A stretch of DNA of 36,313 bases from Bacteroidales bacterium (GTDB lineage Bacteria > Bacteroidota > Bacteroidia > Bacteroidales > Muribaculaceae), in the NCBI GenBank assembly GCA_030524765.1, contig JAUNGA010000019.1:1-36313 (forward strand), in the 5' to 3' direction. The notes under the pieces are model-generated. The model saw only the letters and a program-made list of their open reading frames with translations. It was not told where the DNA came from and ran no database searches. The position numbers and the translations under genes are program-made. Below are positions 1 through 6,794 of the stretch, piece by piece (positions within the stretch are counted from its first letter, which is position 1; every line of letters begins with the position of its first letter).

Positions 1-2013
1 GTTGGCCGCCTTGTAGGCGTTTACCGATTTCTCGGGAACGAAGAGCATGCAGATATCCTTGTTGATTCCCTGAAACGGCTGCGAGCCAACGCCCGGAGGG
101 GTAACGGCATAGCTGAAGATGAACTTAAGCCCCGTGCAGCCCTGGAACGCCGAGTTCTGGATCTGTGTCACGCTCTTGGGGAGGACAAGGCTGTAGAGGT
201 TGGTGCAGTCCTGAAAGGCGTTGTAGCTGATCGTGCCCAGCGACTCGCCGATAGTGACGTTCTCCAGGCTGCTGCATTGGTAGAAGGCGGCGTTGCCGAT
301 CGATTTCAACGAGTTGGGGAGGGTGAGGCCCCACAGGCTGCGGCAGCCTCTGAAGGCATTGTGTCCGATCGAGGTCAGTCCCTCGTAGAAGTCGAAGTCC
401 GACAGGCTGCTGCAATCCCGGAAGGTATCGTCGGGGATAGCGGTGAGGGTCTTGGGGAAGGTGACACGTCTCAGACTGCTGCAGTTCTGAAAGATACCTT
501 TCCCGATTTTGGTCACACTCGCGGGGATATTGAACGACTGCAGCTTGCTGCAGCCGTAGAATGCGATCTCGTCGATAGTGGTCAACGATGTATTCAGGGG
601 GAGGCGGGCGTCGGTGAGATTGGAGCAACCCCAGAAGGCGTGGCGGCCGATGGTGGTGATCGAGGCGGGAATCTTGACGCTTCTAAGGGCGGTACACCGG
701 TCGAAGAGACCCATGCTGATGACGGTCAGCGCGTCGGGAAGTTCGAGCACCTGCAGGCTGCTGCAGTTGCGGAAAGCCGAGGCGCCGATCTCGGTCATCG
801 AGTTGGGCAGCGTGACGCTCGTCAGGCCGGTGCACCCCTCGAAGGCATTCGCGCCGATCGAGGGAACGCCCTCGGCGATGGTGATGCTCTTCAGTCCACT
901 GCAGTCGCGGAAAGCCGAGGCGCTGATGCCGGTCACAGTATAGGTGGCTCCGCGATAGGAGACCGTCGCCGGGATGTTGATCGCGCCGGTGTATTCATTC
1001 GCGACCGCGCCGTAACTGTCGCCATCGAAGGTGACGGTGACCGAGGCGTTGTCGGCATTCTTTACGTAGCAGACGCCGTTGACCTTGAAATCGCGGCCGT
1101 TGTCTTCTACATATTCTATGTTGCCGAATCCATTCCAGGGATCTGCGTTGCGATAGGCCTCTATATTGTTTGCAACGTGAAGCGTGCACGCCGCCATGTC
1201 GACTCCATTGAAGACATCCGAGCCACATCCCGGCGGATTATCGGGCAGACAGATGATGCTCGTCAGGGCACCGCAGCCATCGAAGACCTCCCGGCCGATG
1301 GAGGTTACCGATTCCCCTATGGTGACGCTCTTCAGGGCCCAACAAGACCTGAAGGCCCTGAATCCAATTGAGGTCACGGCTCCGGGGATAGTGATGCTCG
1401 GCAGGGCCCAACAGCCTGCGAAAGCCATATCCTTGATGATCGTTACTGACTTGGGAATGGTGATACTTGTCAGGCTATTGCAATTCAAAAACGTTTCGTG
1501 TTCTATTGCTGTCACTCCATCGGGAATATTGATGCTCGTCAGATTTGAGCAGCTACGAAAGGCACCGTAGCCGATAGAGGTAACGCCATCGGGGATAGTG
1601 ATGCTCGTCAGATTTGAGCAGCCATCAAAGGCAGCGCCACCGATGGTAGTCAACGACTTGGGAAGAACGACGCTTGTCAGGCTCTCGCAGTGAGCAAAGG
1701 CTCTGTAGTCGATGATGGTAATGGTGTTGGGAAGGGTGACACTCGTCGTGGCGCAGTATTGAAGAGCCTTCTCGCCGATAGCGGTAACCGTGTATGTCTT
1801 GTCCTGATCGGTGACTGTCGCGGGGATGGTGACCGCGCCGGTATAATCGCCATTATAATTACCTTCGGAATATTCACCCCTGAAAGTGACGGCAACGGTG
1901 TTGTCTGAGGTCCTGTTGTAGTATATGCCGTTGACCTCGAAGTCGTGGGCCGCCGACGTGAGGCATGTCAGCAGGGCCGCCGGGATCAATAACTTTTGTC
2001 TCAGATTTTTAAT
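1..2013 (-). CDS. BspA-like leucine-rich repeat surface protein, C-terminus outside window
   Basis: An open frame runs from about 2013 off the left edge (at least 671 residues). It contains many copies of the BspA/LRR_5 repeat of the type LTSITIPDGVTSIGYGAF. The layout is modular: a module opening with DFEVNGIYY plus LRRs and a closing segment ending DPWNGF is followed by a second module opening DFKVNGVCY. A second closing segment (VTPPGVGSQPF, then a VNAYKAA motif) is reached at the left edge. The family is secreted or surface-exposed and binds host or matrix proteins in some species; the function here is unknown. The start is odd: no ATG exists in this frame between the upstream TAA and the LRRs. 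The best N-terminus is ATT AAA AAT CTG at 2013, giving a convincing signal peptide (I/M-KNLRQKLLIPAALL, then TCLTSAA). TTG at 1989 is an alternative with a poor n-region. LRR family is certain; exact start uncertain. Confidence 0.85.
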   Translation of the reverse strand, partial: MKNLRQKLLIPAALLTCLTSAAHDFEVNGIYYNRTSDNTVAVTFRGEYSEGNYNGDYTGAVTIPATVTDQDKTYTVTAIGEKALQYCATTSVTLPNTITIIDYRAFAHCESLTSVVLPKSLTTIGGAAFDGCSNLTSITIPDGVTSIGYGAFRSCSNLTSINIPDGVTAIEHETFLNCNSLTSITIPKSVTIIKDMAFAGCWALPSITIPGAVTSIGFRAFRSCWALKSVTIGESVTSIGREVFDGCGALTSIICLPDNPPGCGSDVFNGVDMAACTLHVANNIEAYRNADPWNGFGNIEYVEDNGRDFKVNGVCYVKNADNASVTVTFDGDSYGAVANEYTGAINIPATVSYRGATYTVTGISASAFRDCSGLKSITIAEGVPSIGANAFEGCTGLTSVTLPNSMTEIGASAFRNCSSLQVLELPDALTVISMGLFDRCTALRSVKIPASITTIGRHAFWGCSNLTDARLPLNTSLTTIDEIAFYGCSKLQSFNIPASVTKIGKGIFQNCSSLRRVTFPKTLTAIPDDTFRDCSSLSDFDFYEGLTSIGHNAFRGCRSLWGLTLPNSLKSIGNAAFYQCSSLENVTIGESLGTISYNAFQDCTNLYSLVLPKSVTQIQNSAFQGCTGLKFIFSYAVTPPGVGSQPFQGINKDICMLFVPEKSVNAYKAAN

Positions 2014-2162
2014 GCCCCATCCGGCATTGCGCCGACAGAAAGAGGAATGAAGCCCTAAGGCGGCAAAAAGCCGCTCTACCCTCTTATTTGCATGGGGGGG
2101 GTAAATTGTTGATACATAAATGATTATATGATTGATTTATTGTATGATCGAATCTTGTGCTG

Positions 2163-2170
2163 CAAAATTA
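2163..2170 (-). promoter_or_regulatory. Possible -7 box for the BspA-like gene
   Basis: TAATTTTG on the minus strand matches the Bacteroidetes -7 consensus TAnnTTTG. It lies about 150 bp upstream of the probable start at 2013. No clear -33 TTTG is seen at the usual distance. The implied long leader holds a run of eight C and a small GCGGC/GCCGC hairpin. The rest of 2014-2261 shows no gene. Confidence 0.35.
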
Positions 2171-2261
2171 GCTAAAAATCTGATATATGGGGCATAACAC
2201 AGTGTTAAATCCGCAAAAATTCTTTCAAAAAAACAGGTCTAAGGTCTGAAGCCGCTTGTGA

Positions 2262-2684
2262 TCAGCAATCATGACGGGTCAGGGTGGCCGGACGATAATG
2301 ACGGGCATCAACCGACATGCAGGTTTGTGCGATCGAGAGAAAACCGTCGGTGATACCGGCAGCCGAGTAGACGATGTGCAGTGTCATGAGTCTGATGGCA
2401 TTTGCGATGACATGGCGCAGACGAGAGGCATCGGCCATATCGTCGATAGTGAAAGTGACCGTGCCGCCGTCAGGATCGCATGACGAGTCGATGACACCGC
2501 GGCCGATCATGGCAGCCGATACTGCCGAAGCCGCGTCGGCTATGACGCGCGAGAGAGCCGCGGCATGGTCGCGGTGCATGATCACCGGCGGGCGGTCGTT
2601 GTCACGGGCACCGAGATACATGACGGCAGTCGATGCATAGATTGACTCGAGGATGTCTGAAATTGCAAAATTCAATGTTTTCAT
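2262..2684 (-). CDS. Small protein of the phage-derived cassette, unknown function
   Basis: 140 aa, starting MKTLNFAISDILESIY. The ATG at 2684 overlaps the stop of the preceding gene (ATGA), which decides the start over a longer in-frame extension running back through that gene. There is no signal peptide or membrane segment. The N-terminal half looks helical (ISDILESIYASTAVMYLGA, then an Ala-rich stretch) and the middle has a short beta-like segment (GGTVTFTIDDM). No family is recognised. Position beside capsid and portal genes, and a loose resemblance to small helical head/neck proteins of Bacteroidetes phages, suggest a phage-derived role; that is inference. It is the last gene of its transcription unit, and only an AT-rich spacer separates it from the BspA-like gene. 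Confidence 0.7.
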   Translation of the reverse strand: MKTLNFAISDILESIYASTAVMYLGARDNDRPPVIMHRDHAAALSRVIADAASAVSAAMIGRGVIDSSCDPDGGTVTFTIDDMADASRLRHVIANAIRLMTLHIVYSAAGITDGFLSIAQTCMSVDARHYRPATLTRHDC

Positions 2685-3085
2685 AGGTTTTCGTTGATAT
2701 GTTGACGCAGAATCTGCATGGCTCTGCGCCGAGTGATGTAAAAACGTGGTTGGCCGGCGTTGCCCACGCACAGCTGCATAATCATGTTGTCGAGAGGGCG
2801 GTCGGGGTTGCGTGCGATCATGTCGCATAAATCGCGATACATGTCGGCCCATTGCCGCCGAGGGCCGTCATAGGTACCCCGAGGCTCGCGGTTGTCGGCA
2901 AGCGCCCGCGACAAGATAGCTTTGGCACGGTAAAAGTCGACATAATAGACCGGTGCGCGCCCGGCGAGCACATGACCGACGATCATGTCGGCGGTCAGTG
3001 CCCGTCCGCGGCGTGCCTCATCGAGCTGATAGGCCATGCATCGGCGGATGAATTCGCGATTGCGTGAATGTGTTGAGTGACTCAT
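2681..3085 (-). CDS. Small basic protein with two copies of a PxxYxxxxRAxxIL motif
   Basis: 134 aa, Arg-rich, no signal peptide. It carries an internal duplication. Residues about 42-58 read GRAPVYYVDFYRAKAIL and residues about 111-126 read GQPRFYITRRRAMQIL. Each copy has P, then an aromatic pair, V or I, then RA and IL, and each is preceded by a helix containing D-MI. The repeat suggests two related small domains, possibly nucleic-acid binding given the charge; that is inference. It has its own AT-rich promoter and is translationally coupled (ATGA) to the 140-aa gene downstream. It follows the portal gene by 92 bp. Coding is supported by the coupling and promoter; the function is not recognised. 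Confidence 0.7.
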   Translation of the reverse strand: MSHSTHSRNREFIRRCMAYQLDEARRGRALTADMIVGHVLAGRAPVYYVDFYRAKAILSRALADNREPRGTYDGPRRQWADMYRDLCDMIARNPDRPLDNMIMQLCVGNAGQPRFYITRRRAMQILRQHINENL

Positions 3086-3121
3086 AGGTAAGAGATGAAC
3101 TGTTGATTGATTTTAACAATG

Positions 3122-3152
3122 CAAAATTACAACATTATTCATAAGAAGTCAA
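3122..3152 (-). promoter_or_regulatory. Promoter of the two small cassette genes
   Basis: On the minus strand a TTG (3152-3150) is followed after exactly 20 bp by TAATTTTG (3129-3122), a good Bacteroidetes promoter. It sits in the AT-rich gap between the portal stop and the 134-aa gene and would give a leader of about 33 nt. It makes 3085-2262 separately expressible from the capsid genes. Confidence 0.6.
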
Positions 3153-3177
3153 CAATAAATATTGAATTTAGCAACTT

Positions 3178-4500
3178 TTAACAATTATCAGCCATAGTCT
3201 CACGCACTTTTTCATCGCGATCGACTGTAAATGAGACAAATGTCTCAAGAATGTCAGTGAGAGCGACAGAGGCGTTGCGCACCTGAGCGTCGTAAAGCCC
3301 GGCACCGGTGGCCGCCGGCACATTGCGTCCGAGCAGAGCGTCGCTGATACCCGAGATCTCGCCCATGAGCCTCATCTGCAGGTTGAGGGCCTGATAGGCG
3401 CCCGAATCAGCCGTGTTGGATATGACCTGTGTGGGCATATCGCCTGTGTTGTCGATCGGAATGACCGAATCGGGTGCGGCCCACATGCGGGCGACATCAT
3501 CAAGCCCCATACCCTTGGGCAGACGCCTGACGGGATACAACAGCGTGCCTTTGGCCGAGCTGGCCATCATCGTGTCGATGAGCACCACGAGACGGTTGAC
3601 GGCGCGCTGCTGATCGATGACGTCCTCGACAAACGAGTGTATCTCGCCGTCGGTGAGCGGATATAGCCGCAGGACAAAGGGGTGCGAGCCATGTCGGTAG
3701 GGCGAGTCGAACTCGTCGACGACGGTGCCGTCGGGCGCGAGCCACCGGCAACGCCACACAAACTGCATATGGAGCCGACCGCCCCGGCCCCGCACGGCGC
3801 GCGAATCGAGTGTCCACACCTCGATGACGCGATATTTGCCGGCGGGGGCGCGGAAGAAGTCGACCGCCGCAGGGGTGGCAATGCCCAGCGATGTGTCGGC
3901 GCCGAAAGCACGGTCGCCCGCGCCGCCGCCGAACAGCCGCCCCAGACGCTCGGCGCGCGAGGCCGACCCGCGTGCAAAACGGTTGATGATCTCGGGCAGC
4001 GACATGGCATGCAGCATGCCTATCATCTCGATGTCGAGGCCCCGCGGATCGGTGTAGCGGCTGACAAAGAACGAGCGCGGATTGACATTGTCGATCCACA
4101 CACCGGCTCCGCCGGGACGGCTCTCGGCCACGACACGCTGCACGGCGCATCCCGAGATGACAAACTCCTCGAGCATGCGGGCGTCGAGATCGGCAAGACG
4201 ATTGCGCGCGGCCACCGAGTCATGGCCGGAGTCGTAGCGCCCCGTGTCGGCGGCCATGTTGCGATAACGGCCCACGATGGCCTTGACCATCTGGCGTATG
4301 AGATTGTTGGTGAGCGGACGGCGGCCTTTGGCGAGCAGCAGGTCGCGCTCGGTGACTATGTGGCCGGCGTGGTCATCGACAGGCTCTGACCACTGGTCGC
4401 CGTAGGTAAAGCGTTTGTGCCGGTCGCGGCCCTCCCTGAAAGCCGACGCGGCGAGCCACGCATCGCAAGCGGCGCGCAGCACTTCGATATTCTGGTTCAT
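3178..4500 (-). CDS. Phage portal protein, short form
   Basis: 440 aa. Portal rings form the DNA entry and exit pore of a capsid and dock the terminase and neck. Portal-like features: the N-terminal KRFTYGDQW segment, LTNNLIRQMVKAIVGRYR at about residues 82-99, the loop VDNVNPRSFFVSRY-like stretch near 140-150, VIEVWTLDSR and a long helix FVEDVIDQQRAVNRLVVLIDTM near 265-290. These fit P22/podovirus-type and Bacteroidetes phage portals. The protein stops at KVRETMADNC, just after the helical stretch where such portals normally continue for 100 or more residues, so it looks C-terminally shortened. The downstream DNA is an AT-rich spacer with a promoter, not a continuing frame. The start overlaps the stop of the 179-aa gene (ATGA). 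It is transcribed after the capsid gene, the reverse of the usual phage order. Composition matches the host, suggesting long residence. Confidence 0.75.
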   Translation of the reverse strand: MNQNIEVLRAACDAWLAASAFREGRDRHKRFTYGDQWSEPVDDHAGHIVTERDLLLAKGRRPLTNNLIRQMVKAIVGRYRNMAADTGRYDSGHDSVAARNRLADLDARMLEEFVISGCAVQRVVAESRPGGAGVWIDNVNPRSFFVSRYTDPRGLDIEMIGMLHAMSLPEIINRFARGSASRAERLGRLFGGGAGDRAFGADTSLGIATPAAVDFFRAPAGKYRVIEVWTLDSRAVRGRGGRLHMQFVWRCRWLAPDGTVVDEFDSPYRHGSHPFVLRLYPLTDGEIHSFVEDVIDQQRAVNRLVVLIDTMMASSAKGTLLYPVRRLPKGMGLDDVARMWAAPDSVIPIDNTGDMPTQVISNTADSGAYQALNLQMRLMGEISGISDALLGRNVPAATGAGLYDAQVRNASVALTDILETFVSFTVDRDEKVRETMADNC

Positions 4501-5036
4501 AATGCATAGGGGTCAATGGATTGTGGAATGGTGGCGAGCAACGACTCGTCGAGCACATACGACTCGGGGCCCGGATCGATGACGGCCATAAGCGAGGCGA
4601 CGGTGGGCGTCGTGGCGGGCATGCACAGCAATGACCGCCCGCAGGCCACGACCGCCGGCTCGCAGATACCGGGCAGGGTGTAGGGCGATGCCGCCCGCGC
4701 CATGACTCGCCGGGCCTCATCGCCGCCGACGGGCCCGACGGCGCGCTGCCAGCCGGCCAGCGCGACAGAGGCCACACGACGGCAGCCGTCGGGCAGGTCG
4801 ATCCGCGCACAGCAGCCATCGGCCACGGCGGTGACCCCGGCGGCTATGTCGGTGAGCGTTAGGCGGTCGAGCGGAGCGGTATCAAGCAGGCCGAGATACC
4901 AGAGCCGCATGCGGCGCCCGATATATGCGTCGATGTCGATGCCGTCGACGCGCGAGAGGGTCATATCGGAGCGGAGGGTGTCGATGCCAAGGGCGTTGCG
5001 CCACAATGAGAGCATCTGAGATTTGGTGTAGATCAT
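4497..5036 (-). CDS. Phage-cassette protein between capsid and portal, unknown function
   Basis: 179 aa, beginning MIYTKSQMLSLWRNALG. There is no signal peptide and no clear membrane helix. The first 60 residues appear helical (RVDGIDIDAYIGRRMRLWYLG), followed by a beta-rich Cys-containing part. By position, downstream of the capsid gene and coupled to the portal by an ATGA overlap, it could be a head-completion or connector-like protein. No motif proves this. An 80-bp gap containing a strong hairpin separates it from the capsid gene, so its expression is probably lower than that of the capsid. Confidence 0.65.
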   Translation of the reverse strand: MIYTKSQMLSLWRNALGIDTLRSDMTLSRVDGIDIDAYIGRRMRLWYLGLLDTAPLDRLTLTDIAAGVTAVADGCCARIDLPDGCRRVASVALAGWQRAVGPVGGDEARRVMARAASPYTLPGICEPAVVACGRSLLCMPATTPTVASLMAVIDPGPESYVLDESLLATIPQSIDPYAL

Positions 5037-5055
5037 TGTTTCAATTACAATAAAG

Positions 5056-5098
5056 CGGCCCGCGGCGGAATGCCGGGCATGACATGCGCCGCAGGCCG
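5056..5098 (-). terminator. Hairpin between capsid gene and downstream cassette genes (attenuator candidate)
   Basis: Arms CGGCCTGCGGCG and CGCCGCGGGCCG (minus strand) form a 12-bp GC-rich stem with one U-G wobble and a 19-nt loop. It is followed by C, then TTTATTG, a weak T tract. It lies directly after the capsid stop. A partial terminator here would favour capsid over portal transcripts. Confidence 0.55.
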
Positions 5099-5116
5099 TA
5101 TCACTGAGCGATCAGA

Positions 5117-6364
5117 TTATCCGCGGATGATCTTGAGGTGCGACTTGGGGTAGCGCAGCACGAGACATGAGGCCTCGGTGAGCACGACGGCATCGGTGTT
5201 GCGCACACCCGAGCGACGCAGGTCGAGGGTCTCGGCGTTGAAGGGGATGTGGCAGTATTTGGTCATATAGTCGGGATCGATGATGAATCCGTCGCCGCGG
5301 TGGTCGCAGTTGTCAAAGACCTCGCTGTGCAGCACATAGAGCGTGCCGAAGTTAGAGCGGATCTCGCGGAACTCGATACCCCACCTTACAAAGCTCTCGC
5401 CGGCAAAGACGACCTTGTCGCAGGTGAGCTTGCTGAGCAGCTGTATGAGGTCGGTGCCGGCCACGAGAATCTTGCGACGCGAGCCGTTGTTGCCGGTAAA
5501 GGCCCGGGCGCACAGGTCGACGAGGTTGTCTGAGGTGAAGTTGTCGTAGTCGATGCGGAAGACATTGTCGGTCTGATTCCATATACCGCCGGTGAGATAG
5601 ACATACTCGCCCTTGCTGCTGTCATAGATTCTGGCACGCGAGCCGAAGAGGAAATTTTTCTCCATGCCGAGGCGCATGTCGAATACGGCCGCCTCTTCCT
5701 GGTCGGTAAATGTCCATCCGACCTCCTTGTCGGCGATCTTCTGGAGGGTCGACTGCTCGACCTGCATCTTGAATATCTGGCAATTGTTGCGCTCCTTGCG
5801 GGGCAGGGCCTGGAACTGGGGAGTCTGCACGTCGAGCTCGGTGGCCGCTCGGCCCATGCGGATGACGCGCTGAGTGGTGCCCATGCGCGAGAGGACGGGA
5901 GCATTGTCATCGTCGCCGCCGGCATTCACAGGTGCCACCACGAGTGTGCCGTCGTCGCGGATGTCGTAGATGTAGCACACCAGAGCCTCTTTGCCGACCT
6001 CGTCGGAGGGGAGCAGGATCGTCTCGGATTTCTCGAAAATCTTGTAGTCGGAGACTTTCATATCGAACGTCCAGAGCCCGTTGCCACGGTTGATCATGGC
6101 AGGCGAATTGACAGGCTCGGAAAGCTTGGTATCGGTCTTCTTGGTGTCGACGCTATAGTATTCGACCGTCATCGATCCGGCATTGCGCGCACCGGCACAG
6201 CGCGACAGCTGGTCAATGGGGGTGGCCATAGGACGCACACGCACGATGCGCTCGTCGATGGCGTTGCGCAGCAGACCGGGGGCTGCGGCGACGGTGGCCG
6301 ATGTGGTGAGAGGCGCGCCTGCCACGTGCAGGCCGTCGTTGGTTCCGTTTACGATTTTTTCCAT
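5117..6364 (-). CDS. Phage major capsid protein (HK97-fold, SU10/DUF5309-like)
   Basis: 415 aa, typical length for an HK97-fold capsid protein, no signal peptide. Features fitting the family: an N-terminal arm with many small residues and DERIVRVRPMATPIDQL, a central helix/E-loop-like region (YDIRDDGTLVVAPVNAGGDDDNAPVL and the acidic segment around it), the spine-like helix region near EEAAVFDMRLGMEKNFLFGSRARI, and a C-terminal part of alternating strands: KILVAGTDLIQLLSKL, GIEFREIRSNFGTLYVLH, GFIIDPDYMTKYC and DAVVLTEASCLVLRYPKSH. These resemble SU10-like capsid proteins of Bacteroidetes phages. The frame is intact. Upstream is a 71-aa Pro-rich gene (27-bp gap), downstream a hairpin and then the portal. 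No scaffold, protease or terminase is recognisable. An encapsulin is less likely because a portal is present. Confidence 0.75.
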   Translation of the reverse strand: MEKIVNGTNDGLHVAGAPLTTSATVAAAPGLLRNAIDERIVRVRPMATPIDQLSRCAGARNAGSMTVEYYSVDTKKTDTKLSEPVNSPAMINRGNGLWTFDMKVSDYKIFEKSETILLPSDEVGKEALVCYIYDIRDDGTLVVAPVNAGGDDDNAPVLSRMGTTQRVIRMGRAATELDVQTPQFQALPRKERNNCQIFKMQVEQSTLQKIADKEVGWTFTDQEEAAVFDMRLGMEKNFLFGSRARIYDSSKGEYVYLTGGIWNQTDNVFRIDYDNFTSDNLVDLCARAFTGNNGSRRKILVAGTDLIQLLSKLTCDKVVFAGESFVRWGIEFREIRSNFGTLYVLHSEVFDNCDHRGDGFIIDPDYMTKYCHIPFNAETLDLRRSGVRNTDAVVLTEASCLVLRYPKSHLKIIRG

Positions 6365-6391
6365 TTTAAATAAGTTTTTGTGGTTGGGTGG

Positions 6392-6607
6392 TTAGAAAGA
6401 AAAATTGTCGGGCCAGAAAGATGACCGGCGCATGCCCGACAGAAAAGCGGGCGCCGATGGGGTGGAGTCGTCGGGCTGAGCAGGTCGCGGGGTCAGTGAG
6501 CCATAGGTGACGGGCTCGTCGGCCGCAGGGGCGGTCGGGGCGGTGTGAGCGTCGGGCCCGGGCGCCGGATGACCGAGCGGCGCGGTAGTGGGATCTTCGT
6601 TGATCAT
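6392..6607 (-). CDS. Small Pro/Ala-rich protein leading the capsid cassette
   Basis: 71 aa. Residues 1-50 are low-complexity and rich in Pro, Ala, Thr and Asp. The C-terminus is compact and aromatic (MRRSSFWPDNFSF). There is no signal peptide. It is the first gene after the operator-promoter and ends 27 bp before the capsid start, which supports coding. A disordered body with a defined C-terminal tail is compatible with a scaffold-like or capsid-binding role, but no homology is visible to me. It could also be a leader peptide. Confidence 0.55.
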   Translation of the reverse strand: MINEDPTTAPLGHPAPGPDAHTAPTAPAADEPVTYGSLTPRPAQPDDSTPSAPAFLSGMRRSSFWPDNFSF

Positions 6608-6635
6608 AGGTCGTGATTGTTTAAAATTGACACTG

Positions 6636-6691
6636 CAAAGTTATGGCACAAAACAGGGCGCGGCGCGTCTTTTGGCACAATCGACCAAAAG
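6636..6691 (-). promoter_or_regulatory. Capsid cassette promoter with 23-bp palindromic operator
   Basis: On the minus strand the -7 box TAACTTTG is at 6643-6636, 28 nt before the ATG at 6607. Exactly 25 bp upstream of the box lies a perfect inverted repeat, CTTTTGG-N9-CCAAAAG (6691-6669). No good -33 TTTG stands at the normal distance, which fits an activator-dependent promoter. The same arrangement recurs at 36116-36171. Confidence 0.75.
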
Positions 6692-6759
6692 TTGTGAATT
6701 ATTTTTGGGAGGGCCCTTATTTCCGTTGACCGATAAGCTCCCGTACCGAAAAAAATGCG

Positions 6760-6767
6760 TAAATTTG
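6760..6767 (+). promoter_or_regulatory. -7 box for the SDR gene
   Basis: TAAATTTG fits TAnnTTTG and lies 27 nt before the ATG at 6795. The -33 element is weak. It is divergent from the capsid cassette promoter, so the palindrome at 6669-6691 could affect both directions, although its spacing fits the cassette. Confidence 0.5.
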
Positions 6768-6794
6768 CACTCAAATATCTCAACAGTTTGCACA

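Noticed and set aside
277-1371. Long plus-strand open frame of 364 codons opposite the BspA-like gene
   Set aside because: It is the antisense shadow of regular LRR repeats; the minus-strand frame gives clear LRR_5 repeats and a signal peptide.
2093-2101. Run of eight G as a phase-variation tract of the BspA-like gene
   Set aside because: The short ATG frame next to it ends after a few codons in a TAG, and length changes there would not create a good start; the A5 run and ATT codon are better candidates.
2262-2852. Longer version of the 140-aa cassette protein starting at 2852
   Set aside because: The extension overlaps the 134-aa gene in another frame and looks like shadow sequence; ATG 2684 is ATGA-coupled.
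3682-4389. Plus-strand open frame opposite the portal gene
   Set aside because: GC-rich antisense frame without recognisable motifs; the portal frame has them.
6588-6794. N-terminal extension of the SDR gene
   Set aside because: It crosses both divergent promoters; the conserved TGGASGIG motif sits at the right distance from ATG 6795.
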